Shown in pieces: positions 1 to 8,474 of a DNA stretch of 64,000 nucleotides. The notes beneath the pieces were generated by a model. That model made no database searches. It was given only the letters and a program-made list of their open reading frames with translations, and was not told the DNA's origin. The stretch is from NCBI RefSeq assembly GCF_009827055.1, contig NZ_WUMK01000002.1, positions 62,001 through 126,000 of the forward strand, written 5' to 3'. Positions within the stretch are counted from its first letter, which is position 1. Each line of letters begins with the position of its first letter. A program made the position numbers and the translations under genes. The stretch is from Shinella kummerowiae. GTDB lineage: Bacteria; Pseudomonadota; Alphaproteobacteria; Rhizobiales; Rhizobiaceae.

Positions 1-437
<437 letters not shown>

Positions 438-466
438 GTCTCTCTCCCCTTTTGCGTTTTGACCGA

Positions 467-2119
467 TCAAGCGAAACGGGCGAAGAACCCGCTCCAGGCC
501 GGAAGTTCGATATTTTCCTCATGCATGATACTGTCGAAGCCATGGCCCTCCAGCGCTTCCAGCGTGCCGGACGGCAGATCGGCAAGACGCGCCACCGGGC
601 TCATGTTGAAGGCGCAGAAGACCTTTTCATTGCCATGCGTGCGCACGAAGGACAGGATCGCGCCTTCTGCCGAGTGGAACTGGATCTCGCCCTTGACGAG
701 GGCAGCGTGCTCCTTGCGGAAGGTCAGGAAACGCCGGTAATGCGCCAGCACCGAGGCTTCGTCGCCGTCCTGCACGTTGACGGCACGCTCAAGATGGACG
801 GGCGCAACCGGAAGCCACGGCTTACCAAGACTGAAGCCGCCGGACTGTTGCCCGCTATCCCAGACCATCGGCGTGCGGCAGCCGTCGCGCCCCTTGAAAT
901 CCGGCCAGAACTGAATGCCGTAGGGGTCCTGAAGGTCCTCATAGGCGAGCTCGGCCTCGGGAAGCGCAAGCTCCTCGCCCTGATAGATGCAAACCGAGCC
1001 GCGCAGCGACATCAGAAGGCTGGCGAGCAGCTTGGCATGGGCCTCATGGTCGGTAACCGCATTGCCCCAGCGGCTGATATGGCGCATCACGTCATGGTTC
1101 GAGAAGGCCCAGCAGACCCAGCCCTCGGGTGCCGCCTTTTCCAGCGCGTGCTGCGTTTCGGCGACGAAGGCCGGCGTCAGCGGATCGGGCGCCAGGAACT
1201 CGAAGGCATAGCACATGTGCATCTTGTCGCCGCCGGAGGTGTATTCGCCGGCGATCTCCAGGCCACGCTGGCTGTCGCCGACTTCGCCGACGGCGGCAAT
1301 CGCCGGGAACTCTTCCATGACCGCGCGAAAACGCTTCAGGAATTCCAGGTTTTCCGGCTGGTTCTTGTCGTAGAGATGTTCCTGGTAGTTGTAGGGGTTC
1401 ACGGCCGGTGCGGTCTGCGCATTGCGGCGCTCGGGGGCAAGCGACGGGTTGTCGCGCAGTTCCTTGTCGTGGAAGTAGAAGTTGATCGTGTCGAGGCGAA
1501 AGCCATCGACGCCGCGCTCCAGCCAGAAGCGGGCAACCGACAGCAGCGCGTCCTGAACCTCTGGATTGTGCAAGTTGAGGTCCGGCTGCGAGGTCAGGAA
1601 ATTGTGCATGTAATATTGCAGGCGGGTCGGATCCCACTGCCAGGCGGAGCCGCCGAAGATCGACAGCCAGTTGTTCGGCGGTGTGCCATCCGGCTTGGAA
1701 TCCGCCCAGACATACCAGTCCGCCCGCGGGTTGGTGCGCCGGGAGCGGCTTTCGACGAACCAGGGGTGTTTGTCTGACGTGTGCGACAGGACGAGGTCGA
1801 TCATCACGCGGATGTTGAGGCGATGGGCCTCGGCGATCAGCGCGTCGAAATCGGCAAGCACGCCGAAGATCGGATCGACGTCCTGGTAATCCGAGACGTC
1901 GTAGCCGAAATCCTTCATCGGCGAAGTGAAGAACGGCGAGATCCAGATCGCATCCACCCCGAGCGAGGCGACATGGCCGAGGCGTTCGGTGATGCCGCGC
2001 AGATCGCCGATCCCGTCGCCATTGGTGTCCTGGAAGGAGCGCGGGTAGATCTGGTAGATCACCGCGCCGCGCCACCAGTCCTTGTCCGGCTGGAGAAGAG
2101 TGGAATCCAACGTCGTCAT
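467..2119 (-). CDS. aglA: Alpha-glucosidase AglA, GH13 family
   Basis: A 550-residue cytoplasmic alpha-glucosidase that hydrolyses imported alpha-glucosides such as sucrose, maltose or trehalose. The four GH13 motifs are present: region I DLVLSHTS, region [11 protein letters not shown] with the nucleophile Asp, region III GEVGD with the acid/base Glu, and region IV FSNHD. The N-terminus has [17 protein letters not shown], typical of oligo-1,6-glucosidase/alpha-glucosidases. There is no signal peptide. The ATG at 2119 is preferred because an AGGA lies nine bases before it; an in-frame ATG at 2125 lies only three bases after the same AGGA. It lies between aglG and aglK in the operon. Confidence 0.92.
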   Translation of the reverse strand: MTTLDSTLLQPDKDWWRGAVIYQIYPRSFQDTNGDGIGDLRGITERLGHVASLGVDAIWISPFFTSPMKDFGYDVSDYQDVDPIFGVLADFDALIAEAHRLNIRVMIDLVLSHTSDKHPWFVESRSRRTNPRADWYVWADSKPDGTPPNNWLSIFGGSAWQWDPTRLQYYMHNFLTSQPDLNLHNPEVQDALLSVARFWLERGVDGFRLDTINFYFHDKELRDNPSLAPERRNAQTAPAVNPYNYQEHLYDKNQPENLEFLKRFRAVMEEFPAIAAVGEVGDSQRGLEIAGEYTSGGDKMHMCYAFEFLAPDPLTPAFVAETQHALEKAAPEGWVCWAFSNHDVMRHISRWGNAVTDHEAHAKLLASLLMSLRGSVCIYQGEELALPEAELAYEDLQDPYGIQFWPDFKGRDGCRTPMVWDSGQQSGGFSLGKPWLPVAPVHLERAVNVQDGDEASVLAHYRRFLTFRKEHAALVKGEIQFHSAEGAILSFVRTHGNEKVFCAFNMSPVARLADLPSGTLEALEGHGFDSIMHEENIELPAWSGFFARFA

Positions 2120-2145
2120 TCTCATATGTCCTGTCGTGAAGTTTA

Positions 2146-3291
2146 TCAGCCGCCCTTGACCGACCCCGCCAGCAGGCCGCGCACGAGGAAGCGCTGCAGG
2201 CTGAAGAAGACGATGAGGGGGACGATGATGGTGATGAAGGCGGAGGCCGTGAGGATTTCCCAGTTGCCGCCGCGCGAGCCGAGCAGGTTCACGAGACGCC
2301 CCGTCAGCACAAGTTCCTCATTGCCGGCACCCAGGAAGACCATGGCGACGAGCAGGTCGTTCCAGGTCCACAGGAACTGGAAGATGGCGAAGGAGGCAAG
2401 CGCCGGGAAGGAAAGCGGCAGGATGATCTTCACGAAGATATCAAAATCGGAAGCGCCATCGACGCGGGCGGATTCCATGATCTCGCGCGGCAGGCCGGCC
2501 ATGTAGTTGCGCAGCAGGTAGACGGCGAGCGGCAGGCCGAAGCCCATATGGGCGAGCCAGATGCCGACATAGGTTTTTGCCGGCACGCCGAAGAAGGCGC
2601 CGACACCGTTGTACAGCCGAAGCAGCGGGATCAGCGACATCTGCAGCGGCACGACGAGCAGGCCGACGATGACCGCGATCAGGATCGCCCGGCCGGGGAA
2701 CGGCATCCAGGCGAGCGCGTAGGCGCAGAAGGCGGCAACGAGGATCGGGATGATCGTGGCGGGGATCGCCACCGTCAGCGAGTTGATGAACGAAGCACCG
2801 ATGCCTTCGGCGTTCAGCACTTCGCGGTAGTTGTCGAGCGTGAAGCGCGGCGGCACGGAGGCCGTATAGAAGATGCGCTGGCCGCGCGTGCCTTCCATCT
2901 TGGTCGGCGAGACGATTTCGTAGCTGCCGTCTTCGTTGACGGTCAGCGTCTGGCCGTCGCCGATATCGGCCGGCTTGCCGGGCTCGAAGGCGGCCGGCTG
3001 CATGGGGCGGAAGCCGAAGGCGGAGACCTTGGTCGTGCCGCCTTCCACGAGATTGCCCGATATGACGAACTTACCGTCACGCTCGACCTGCGCCTCCGGC
3101 GAGGCGGCACGGCCGGTCATGTTCTGTGAGGAGGTGGAGAGGGCCGTCCACCAGCCGGAGACGGCAAGCTGGTCCTTGTCGCGCAGCGACGAGATCAAGA
3201 GGCCAGCGGTCGGCAGCGTCCAGAGGGCGACGAGCAGCAGGACCGAGAGATGGACGACGAAGATGAGTGGCGAACGGGATGTGGCGATCAT
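2146..3291 (-). CDS. aglG: Alpha-glucoside ABC transporter permease AglG
   Basis: A 381-residue inner-membrane permease of the MalG/binding-protein-dependent type. After the first membrane segment (residues about 10-33) there is a large periplasmic insertion (about 35-150), as in AglG and MalG relatives. Five more membrane segments follow. The coupling EAA loop is seen as EIMESARVDGASDFDIFVKIILPLSFPAL, here split as EIMESARVDGAS and IILPLSFPAL. It begins 1 bp after the aglF stop, so translation is probably coupled. It pairs with AglF to form the channel energised by AglK. Confidence 0.9.
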   Translation of the reverse strand: MIATSRSPLIFVVHLSVLLLVALWTLPTAGLLISSLRDKDQLAVSGWWTALSTSSQNMTGRAASPEAQVERDGKFVISGNLVEGGTTKVSAFGFRPMQPAAFEPGKPADIGDGQTLTVNEDGSYEIVSPTKMEGTRGQRIFYTASVPPRFTLDNYREVLNAEGIGASFINSLTVAIPATIIPILVAAFCAYALAWMPFPGRAILIAVIVGLLVVPLQMSLIPLLRLYNGVGAFFGVPAKTYVGIWLAHMGFGLPLAVYLLRNYMAGLPREIMESARVDGASDFDIFVKIILPLSFPALASFAIFQFLWTWNDLLVAMVFLGAGNEELVLTGRLVNLLGSRGGNWEILTASAFITIIVPLIVFFSLQRFLVRGLLAGSVKGG

Positions 3292-3292
3292 C

Positions 3293-4303
3293 TCAATGGC
3301 CTTCCATTTCCTTGGTGGCGTTGCGGATGTTCCAGATCATGATCGGGATGACGAGGATCATGATGACCACGGCGATGGACGCGCCGCGCCCGAAATCGCC
3401 GCCGCCACGGAACATCCAGTCGAACATCAGGTTCGCCAGAACCTGCGTCTGCCACTGGCCGTTCGTCATGGCGAGCACGATGTCGAAGACCTTGAGCACC
3501 AGGATGGTGATCGTCGTCCAGACGACGGCGATCGTGCCCCAGATCTGCGGCACCATGATCTTGAAGAAGATCTGGAAACCGTTCGCGCCATCGATGACGG
3601 CCGCCTCGATCGTCTCCTCCGGTATGCCGCGCAGTGCGGCCGAGAGGATCACCATGGCAAAACCGGTCTGGATCCAGATCAGGATGACCATGAGGAAGAA
3701 ATTGTTCCAGAACGGAATGGTCATCCAGGCTTCCGGCGCACCGCCGAAGGCGACGACGATGGCGTTCAGGATGCCGATCTGTTCGGATCCTTCGGCACGG
3801 TAGTCATAGACGAACTTCCAGATGACGGCCGCCCCGACGAAGGAGATCGCCATTGGCATGAAGATCAGCGTCTTGGCGATATTGCCCCACCAGATGCGGT
3901 CCGTCAGCGCAGCGATGACGAGGCCGAAGAAGGTGGCGAGCGCCGGCACGACGAGCAGCCAGAGGAAATTGTTGAAGATCGACTGGCGGAACTCGCCATC
4001 GTTGATCATCCAGGAAAAATTGCTGAAGCCGACGAATTGCTGGCCGGTTCGGTCATGGAAGGCGAGCCGCACGGATTCGAAGACAGGATAGACGAGGTAG
4101 ATCGCCAGCGCGAACAGGGCCGGCGCCATGAACAGCCAGGGCCGGATCGCATTGGTGATGCGCAGATTCTTCGAAGCCTTGGCGCCCGTCAGCCCCTTGG
4201 AGGGGAACAGCTTGTCGAGCAGCCAGTTCGTTCCGAAGAAATAGACGACGCAGGCGAGAACGCCCCCGACCATCGTGGAAATGGCGAATAACAATTGCTG
4301 CAC
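3293..4303 (-). CDS. aglF: Alpha-glucoside ABC transporter permease AglF
   Basis: A 336-residue inner-membrane permease of the MalF/UgpA type. An N-terminal hydrophobic segment (residues 5-25) is followed by a cytoplasmic stretch and five to six membrane segments. The EAA loop is visible as EETIEAAVIDGANGFQ followed by IMVPQIWGTIA. The start is GTG at 4303, supported by GGGGAGG eight bases upstream. It follows aglE after a 143-bp gap that contains a hairpin and is followed almost directly by aglG. Confidence 0.9.
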   Translation of the reverse strand: MQQLLFAISTMVGGVLACVVYFFGTNWLLDKLFPSKGLTGAKASKNLRITNAIRPWLFMAPALFALAIYLVYPVFESVRLAFHDRTGQQFVGFSNFSWMINDGEFRQSIFNNFLWLLVVPALATFFGLVIAALTDRIWWGNIAKTLIFMPMAISFVGAAVIWKFVYDYRAEGSEQIGILNAIVVAFGGAPEAWMTIPFWNNFFLMVILIWIQTGFAMVILSAALRGIPEETIEAAVIDGANGFQIFFKIMVPQIWGTIAVVWTTITILVLKVFDIVLAMTNGQWQTQVLANLMFDWMFRGGGDFGRGASIAVVIMILVIPIMIWNIRNATKEMEGH

Positions 4304-4411
4304 GGAAGTTCCTCCCCAGGAATGCTTCCCCCGATGGACCTTCAGGGGTCAGTCGATCATTCACGCGGCGTTGCACCGCGTGGTCCGGCTGCACTTCGGC
4401 ATGCTTGGGAA

Positions 4412-4437
4412 AACCGGCCGGCGGATGCCGACCGGTT
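4412..4437 (-). other. Intercistronic hairpin between aglE and aglF
   Basis: Arms AACCGG (4412-4417) and CCGGTT (4432-4437) enclose an inner GGC/GCC pairing, just after the aglE stop. There is no T-tract, so it looks like an mRNA-stabilising or partial-attenuation hairpin. Such structures often keep binding-protein mRNA more abundant than permease mRNA. The function is inferred. Confidence 0.45.
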
Positions 4438-4446
4438 CACCGGATT

Positions 4447-5805
4447 TTACTTGATTGCGTCCCAGGACTTCTGGACACCGGCGGCGACATCGGCCGCGGA
4501 TTTGCCGCCGACGAAGTCGATCATGCCGGTCCAGAACGCGCCCGCGCCGATCTTGCCCGGCATCAGGTCCGACCCGTCGAAGCGGAACGTCGTCGAATTG
4601 AGCAGGATCTCGCCCTGCTTCTTCATCGGCGCGTTGGCATAGGCTTCCTGGTTGGCGCTCTTGAAGGGCGTCAGGAAGCTCGTCTGCGCCATCCAGACCT
4701 CATGCGCGATCGGCGTCTTGAGGAACTCGATGAAAGCGCGCGCGGCCGGCGTGTCCTTGGTGATCATCGCGAGCGTGCCGGCACCCAGGACCGGGTTGCC
4801 GAGCTCCGGCTTGCTGGCATAGGGCGGCATGTAGAAGAAGTCCGCATCCTCGCCGACCACCGTGCCTTCCGGGAAGAAGGACGGGATGAACGATGCCTGG
4901 TGGTGCAGGTAGCACTTCGGCGGCGAGGCGAAGAGACCCTTTGGGCTGTCGCGGAAGTCGGTGGAGGCAACGGCTGCCGCGCCGCCATCGACGAACTTGT
5001 CGTTCTTGGCGAACCAGCCGAACTCATCGAGCGCGCCGGTCACGGCGGCATCGGTGAACGGGATCTGGTTGGTGACCCACTTGTCGTAGGTTTCCGGTGT
5101 TGCGGTGCGCAGCATCAGGTCTTCGACCCAGTCGGTCGCCGGCCAGCCGGTGGCGCCGCCGGAACCAAGGCCGATGCACCAGGGTGTGCCGCCATCGGCA
5201 ACGATCTGTTCGGTCAGCGCCTTCAGGTCTTCCATGGTCTTGGGCACTTCGTAGCCGGCATCTTCAAAGTTTTCCGGCACGTACCAGACGAGCGACTTCA
5301 CGTCGATCTTGTAGGGGAAGGCGAAGAGTGCTGCATTGCCGTCCTTGCCCTTATAGGTCGAAAGATCGACCCACGACTGGCCGGCGGCGTAATTGTCGAG
5401 CAGCCATTTCTGGGTCTCGTCACCCAGCGGCGAGAGGTAACCCTTGGAGGCGAGGTCGGCGATCAGGCCGGGCTGCGGGAGGATGGCGACATCCGGCGGG
5501 CTGCCGGCCTGCGTGTCGATGACGATCTGCTGTTCGTAGTTTTCGGAGGAGGAGTACTTGATCTCGACGCCCGTCGCCTCGGTGAAATAGGCGTAGACGA
5601 CCTTGAAGAGTGCTTCGTCCTCACCGCGCCAGGGGCCGAAAATGGTCAGCGTCTGGCCCTTAAGGTCATGGCCCTTCTTGAAATCTTCAAAACTCTGCCA
5701 GTTGAACTTGGAATCTTCGCCGGGCTTGAACTTCAAATCCGCCGCAGCAGCGCCGCCCGCCATCAAAAGCGCGAGGGCAGCCGTCATCAAAAACGTCTTT
5801 TTCAC
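4447..5805 (-). CDS. aglE: Alpha-glucoside-binding periplasmic protein AglE
   Basis: A 452-residue extracellular solute-binding protein (MalE-like, family 1) that captures alpha-glucosides and delivers them to AglFGK. It has a Sec signal peptide: KK, then FLMTAALALLMAGGAAAA with cleavage near AAA-DLKF. The mature part shows SBP features such as GSPPDVAILPQPGLIADLA. The start is a GTG at 5805 with GGGAGG at 5813-5818; upstream in-frame codons have no ribosome site and would bury the signal peptide. It is the first gene of the operon, read away from aglR, with operator-like palindromes upstream. Confidence 0.92.
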   Translation of the reverse strand: MKKTFLMTAALALLMAGGAAAADLKFKPGEDSKFNWQSFEDFKKGHDLKGQTLTIFGPWRGEDEALFKVVYAYFTEATGVEIKYSSSENYEQQIVIDTQAGSPPDVAILPQPGLIADLASKGYLSPLGDETQKWLLDNYAAGQSWVDLSTYKGKDGNAALFAFPYKIDVKSLVWYVPENFEDAGYEVPKTMEDLKALTEQIVADGGTPWCIGLGSGGATGWPATDWVEDLMLRTATPETYDKWVTNQIPFTDAAVTGALDEFGWFAKNDKFVDGGAAAVASTDFRDSPKGLFASPPKCYLHHQASFIPSFFPEGTVVGEDADFFYMPPYASKPELGNPVLGAGTLAMITKDTPAARAFIEFLKTPIAHEVWMAQTSFLTPFKSANQEAYANAPMKKQGEILLNSTTFRFDGSDLMPGKIGAGAFWTGMIDFVGGKSAADVAAGVQKSWDAIK

Positions 5806-5870
5806 CTGATTTGCCTCCCATAGCAAACCCACCCTCTCCCGGGGCAGGCATCCTCTAAAATACCCCAAAA

Positions 5871-5886
5871 TTCAAAGCGCTTTGGA
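5871..5886. promoter_or_regulatory. LacI-type operator 1, upstream of aglE
   Basis: A 12-bp perfect palindrome CAAAGCGCTTTG at 5873-5884, 67 bp upstream of the aglE GTG. The central CG and CAAA/TTTG arms are the pattern bound by LacI/GalR regulators. The likely ligand is AglR, encoded next door. Related copies lie at 6036-6049 and 6081-6094. Confidence 0.75.
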
Positions 5887-6035
5887 TTTCCTTTCATCCC
5901 ATTTCCCCCTCGCCCTCGTCAAGTCCCCCCAAATCAATTCACTGCAAATCTGCGGCTTCTGACGCAGTGCAGCGTATTTTTGCGCCGCAAAACGGGCAAA
6001 TACGCTTTTCCTCCATGATTTGCTGATGTTAGATG

Positions 6036-6049
6036 CCAAAACGCTTTGG
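6036..6049. promoter_or_regulatory. LacI-type operator 2 in the aglE-aglR intergenic region
   Basis: CCAAAACGCTTTGG is a near-perfect palindrome with one mismatched pair. It is centred about 164 bp from operator 1 and 45 bp from operator 3. Both spacings suit looping or joint control of the divergent aglE and aglR promoters by AglR (inference). Confidence 0.7.
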
Positions 6050-6080
6050 ATGAAAATCGGGGAACCATAACGCCAGGGAT

Positions 6081-6094
6081 CCAAAGCGCTTCGA
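6081..6094. promoter_or_regulatory. LacI-type operator 3, upstream of aglR
   Basis: CCAAAGCGCTTCGA is a slightly degraded copy of the CAAAGCGCTTTG palindrome, ending 22 bp before the aglR GTG. It is well placed for autorepression of aglR. Confidence 0.65.
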
Positions 6095-6116
6095 CTATAT
6101 CAAGAAAGCTAAGCAT

Positions 6117-7145
6117 GTGAATCTCAAGCAATTATCGCAGTTGCTGGGCCTGTCTCAGACAACCGTGAGCAGGGCATTGAACGGGTATCCGGAAGTCAAC
6201 GCGGAAACACGCCAGCGCGTGCTCGATGCCGTGCGGGAGACCGGATACCGACCGAACCGCGCCGCCCAGCGCCTCGCAACGGGCCGTGCCGGCTCGATCG
6301 GCCTCGTGATGCCGACGGCCGATGGGATCGAATCCGACGTGCATTTCGGCGAATTCCTGGCCGGCCTCGGCGATGAGGCGGCCAAGCACGATTTCCATTT
6401 CGTCATCAATCCGAGCCATCCGGACGAAGAGGTCGCGACCTGCCGGCGGCTGGTGGCGAGCGGCAATGTCGATGCGCTGTTCCTTGCCTATATGCGCGAG
6501 AAGGATCCGCGCATCGCCATGATGAAGACCTTGAAAACGCCGTTCGTCGTGCACGGCCGCTCGATCGGCGTGCCGACCGACTATCCGTTTCTCGACATCG
6601 ACAATACCGGCGCGTTCTACGATGCAGCGCGCCTGCTCGCCCAACTCGGCCACCGGCATTTTGCGCTGTTGAACGGCCCGGACTATCTCGCCTTCTCAAT
6701 CCGCCGCAAGAAAGGCACCGTGCGCGCGCTTGCAGAACAGGGACTCGTGCTGCGCGAGGACTGCGTGCAGCATTCGCAGATGACGGACGAGCATGGTTTT
6801 CGCGCCATGGAACGCTTTCTCCAGCTCGATACGCCGCCGACGGCGGTGCTCTGCTCCAGTACCGTTCTGGCGCTCGGGGCTGTGCGGGCGATCAACCAGG
6901 CGGGACTGAAGCTCGGCGTCGACATTTCACTGATCGCGCATGACGACGTGCTGCCCATGCTGAAGCCGGAGAACTTCATGGTGCCGCTGACGACGACCCG
7001 CTCGTCGCTGCGCGCCGCCGGCCAGCGCATCGCGCGCCGCCTGATCGCCGGCATCCTGCAGATCGAAACGCTGCCGCAGCAGGAATTGTGGAAGACCGAC
7101 CTGATCGTGCGGGCTTCAACGGGACCGGCGCCGGCGGGAAAATGA
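6117..7145 (+). CDS. aglR: LacI-family transcriptional repressor AglR
   Basis: A 342-residue LacI/GalR regulator, divergent from aglE. The N-terminal helix-turn-helix is LKQLSQLLGLSQTTVSRALN (residues 3-22), followed by the hinge helix around NRAAQRLATGRAG. The rest is a periplasmic-binding-protein-like sugar-sensing domain ending in the usual SLRAAGQRIARRLIAGI dimer segment. The start is GTG at 6117; the overlapping ATG at 6115 reads straight into TGA. It is expected to repress the agl operon and release on binding an alpha-glucoside. Confidence 0.9.
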   Translation: MNLKQLSQLLGLSQTTVSRALNGYPEVNAETRQRVLDAVRETGYRPNRAAQRLATGRAGSIGLVMPTADGIESDVHFGEFLAGLGDEAAKHDFHFVINPSHPDEEVATCRRLVASGNVDALFLAYMREKDPRIAMMKTLKTPFVVHGRSIGVPTDYPFLDIDNTGAFYDAARLLAQLGHRHFALLNGPDYLAFSIRRKKGTVRALAEQGLVLREDCVQHSQMTDEHGFRAMERFLQLDTPPTAVLCSSTVLALGAVRAINQAGLKLGVDISLIAHDDVLPMLKPENFMVPLTTTRSSLRAAGQRIARRLIAGILQIETLPQQELWKTDLIVRASTGPAPAGK

Positions 7146-7147
7146 AA

Positions 7148-7168
7148 AAGGCGCCCCACGGGCGCCTT
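7148..7168 (+). terminator. Hairpin after aglR
   Basis: Eight-bp perfect stem AAGGCGCC (7148-7155) / GGCGCCTT (7161-7168) with loop CCACG, starting three bases after the aglR stop. The following T-run is short (TTGGAGTT), so termination strength is uncertain. Confidence 0.6.
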
Positions 7169-7191
7169 GGAGTTGCAGTTGAGACCGACAA

Positions 7192-7266
7192 ACCTCTCCT
7201 TCGTCATGGTCGGGCTCGACCCGACCATCCATCCAAGCGCGGGACGCGGCTGTGGGTCCTCGGGTC
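7192..7266. repeat. RIME-like palindromic intergenic repeat, left part
   Basis: Contains the perfect hairpin ATGGTCGGG-CTCGA-CCCGACCAT (7206-7228) and ends in CCTCGGGTC (7258-7266). This two-hairpin layout (GGTCGGG..CCCGACC, then CCTCGGG..CCCGAGGATGACG) resembles the RIME/palindromic elements scattered in rhizobial intergenic DNA. The matching right part lies beyond the IS at about 8408-8424, so the element is interrupted. Confidence 0.65.
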
Positions 7267-7284
7267 GAGCAACCGTGGACATTG

Positions 7285-8223
7285 TTATGCGAATGCGGGA
7301 TCGGAGCGAGCGATAGCATTGAGGATCGTGATGAGCTTTCGCATGGTTGCGACCATCGCGAGCTTGAAGGGTTTGCCGCGCGCCCTGAGCCCTTGATAGA
7401 AGCCGGCGAGGACGGGATCCTTGACCTTGACGGCACTGAGGACGGCCATGTAGGCGATGTCGCGCAGGTGTTTTCGCCCGCCGGTACAGCGCCCGTTTCG
7501 CTCGCAAGTGCCCGACTGGCGCGCATAGGGCGCGACACCGACAAGGGCTGCGGCAACCTTGGCCGAAACCTTTCCCAGTTCCGGCATGTCGGCCAGCAAA
7601 GCCGTGGCCAGAACCGGGCCGACGCCGGTGACCTTGCGAAGCCGGGCATGGCATTGACGCAACCGCGCCACCTTGGCCAGCAAGTCCGTGATCGCCGCAT
7701 CGAGAGTGGCGATATCCTGTGCGATGGTCGCCAGCCGCTTTTCGATCATTGACCGCACGAGTGGCTCGTCGATGGTGTCGAGCTGGCTGATGAGCCCACT
7801 CTTCTCGGCCAGCAGTCGTCGGCGGTGCGCGCTGATCGCACTGAGCCTGCGGCGGTCGCGGTCCGGGGCATAGGGCGTGAGGTCTGCTCGCACCGCCACC
7901 AGGTAGCGGGCGATCATGGCGGCATCGATCCGGTCGGTCTTGGCCAATTGACCGATACCGCGGGCGAAGCTGCGCACGCGGGCGGGTGCAACGACATGCG
8001 CTTCAACGCCTGCCGCATGAAGACTGTCGGCCAGCCTGCTCTCATAGCCGCCCGAGGCCTCCAGACCGACCGCCACCGGTCCCAGCCCGGCGATGCGCCG
8101 AACGAGCTGCGCGATCGCGTCCGATGACGTGCCGCAACGCAGGCTCTCGCCGGCGGGATGGATATGGACGTCGAAGTGGTGTTTGGAAACGTCGATGCCG
8201 ACAAAAGACAGGTCGTGTATCAT
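7285..8223 (-). CDS. IS110-family transposase (DEDD recombinase)
   Basis: A 312-residue full-length transposase. The N-terminal RuvC-like DEDD domain shows FVGIDVSKHHFDV, GLEASGGYE and AKTDRIDAAMIARY. The central part is a coiled coil. The C-terminal Transposase_20 domain shows VTGVGPVLATALLADMPE and VGVAPYARQSGT, with the expected catalytic serine in RQSGT, followed by GGRKHLRDIAYMA. No frameshift or stop is seen, so it may be active. ATG at 8223. The host direction of transcription is opposite to aglR. Confidence 0.92.
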   Translation of the reverse strand: MIHDLSFVGIDVSKHHFDVHIHPAGESLRCGTSSDAIAQLVRRIAGLGPVAVGLEASGGYESRLADSLHAAGVEAHVVAPARVRSFARGIGQLAKTDRIDAAMIARYLVAVRADLTPYAPDRDRRRLSAISAHRRRLLAEKSGLISQLDTIDEPLVRSMIEKRLATIAQDIATLDAAITDLLAKVARLRQCHARLRKVTGVGPVLATALLADMPELGKVSAKVAAALVGVAPYARQSGTCERNGRCTGGRKHLRDIAYMAVLSAVKVKDPVLAGFYQGLRARGKPFKLAMVATMRKLITILNAIARSDPAFA

Positions 8224-8407
8224 GGCCTTGCTCCCAGGCTTGTGGTGCGGGCGAAAGCCCGATCAACCGTTCGGGGTCAAAGGGAGCAGGCAGGGCCTTG
8301 CTTGACCTCGGCTGTCTCAAACCAGCCCGAAAGAACGGCCGCCTGCCTGCATCAGCCGGGAAGCGCTTCCCGGCTGATGCGACGAGTAAACCACATCCTC
8401 TCCACAC
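8224..8407 (-). ncRNA. Candidate IS110 bridge-RNA region
   Basis: Non-coding end upstream of the transposase. In IS110-group elements this position encodes the bridge RNA that pairs with donor and target DNA. Seen here are a 32-bp perfect palindrome (8349-8380) and the small hairpin CGGGC-GAAA-GCCCG (8248-8261, written on the plus strand). The exact RNA ends and guide loops cannot be derived by eye. The call rests on position and family knowledge. Confidence 0.45.
8349..8380. repeat. 32-bp perfect palindrome within the IS110 non-coding end
   Basis: Left arm GCATCAGCCGGGAAGC (8349-8364) is the exact reverse complement of the right arm (8365-8380). It can form a very stable hairpin in RNA from either strand. 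It may be the 5' stem of the bridge RNA or a terminator that insulates the transposase from outside transcription. Confidence 0.85.
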
Positions 8408-8424
8408 AAGCCCGAGGATGACGA
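8408..8424. repeat. RIME-like palindromic repeat, right part
   Basis: AAGCCCGAGGATGACGA continues the CCTCGGG arm left behind at 7258-7264 on the far side of the IS. Joining the two restores CCTCGGG-TC..AAG-CCCGAGGATGACG, a common form of this repeat in rhizobia (from memory of the repeat type). Confidence 0.6.
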
Positions 8425-8474
8425 CGGTGAGGTCTGGAGGGCGTCTCCAAGTCCGCTGAAGGGGTCTGCTTCCC

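Larger units (their letters stand above)
5806..6116. promoter_or_regulatory. Divergent aglE/aglR control region
   Basis: A 311-bp intergenic region without a convincing gene. It holds the aglE ribosome site, the three operator palindromes listed separately and presumably both promoters. It is more AT-rich than its flanks. I could not place -35/-10 boxes with confidence. Confidence 0.6.
7267..8407 (-). mobile_element. IS110-family insertion sequence inside a RIME-like repeat
   Basis: About 1.14 kb, bounded by the two halves of a palindromic repeat (CCTCGGGTC on the left; AAGCCCGAGGATGACG on the right). Boundaries are estimated from that interruption and may be off by a few bases. There are no terminal inverted repeats, as expected for IS110. 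Only about 17 bp lie after the transposase stop, but about 185 bp precede its start. This matches the IS110 (not IS1111) layout, in which the bridge RNA is encoded upstream of the recombinase. Confidence 0.75.

Noticed and set aside
2936-4291. 451-codon plus-strand frame over aglF/aglG
   Set aside because: A His/Asp-rich shadow of two membrane permeases; no family features.
6115-6120. ATG at 6115 as the aglR start
   Set aside because: It is followed at once by TGA. The GTG at 6117 opens the helix-turn-helix frame.
8349-8380. The IS palindrome as a fourth AglR operator (its centre contains AAGCGCTT)
   Set aside because: It lies within the IS, more than 1 kb past aglR, and lacks the CAAA/TTTG arms. 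A structural role in the IS is more likely.
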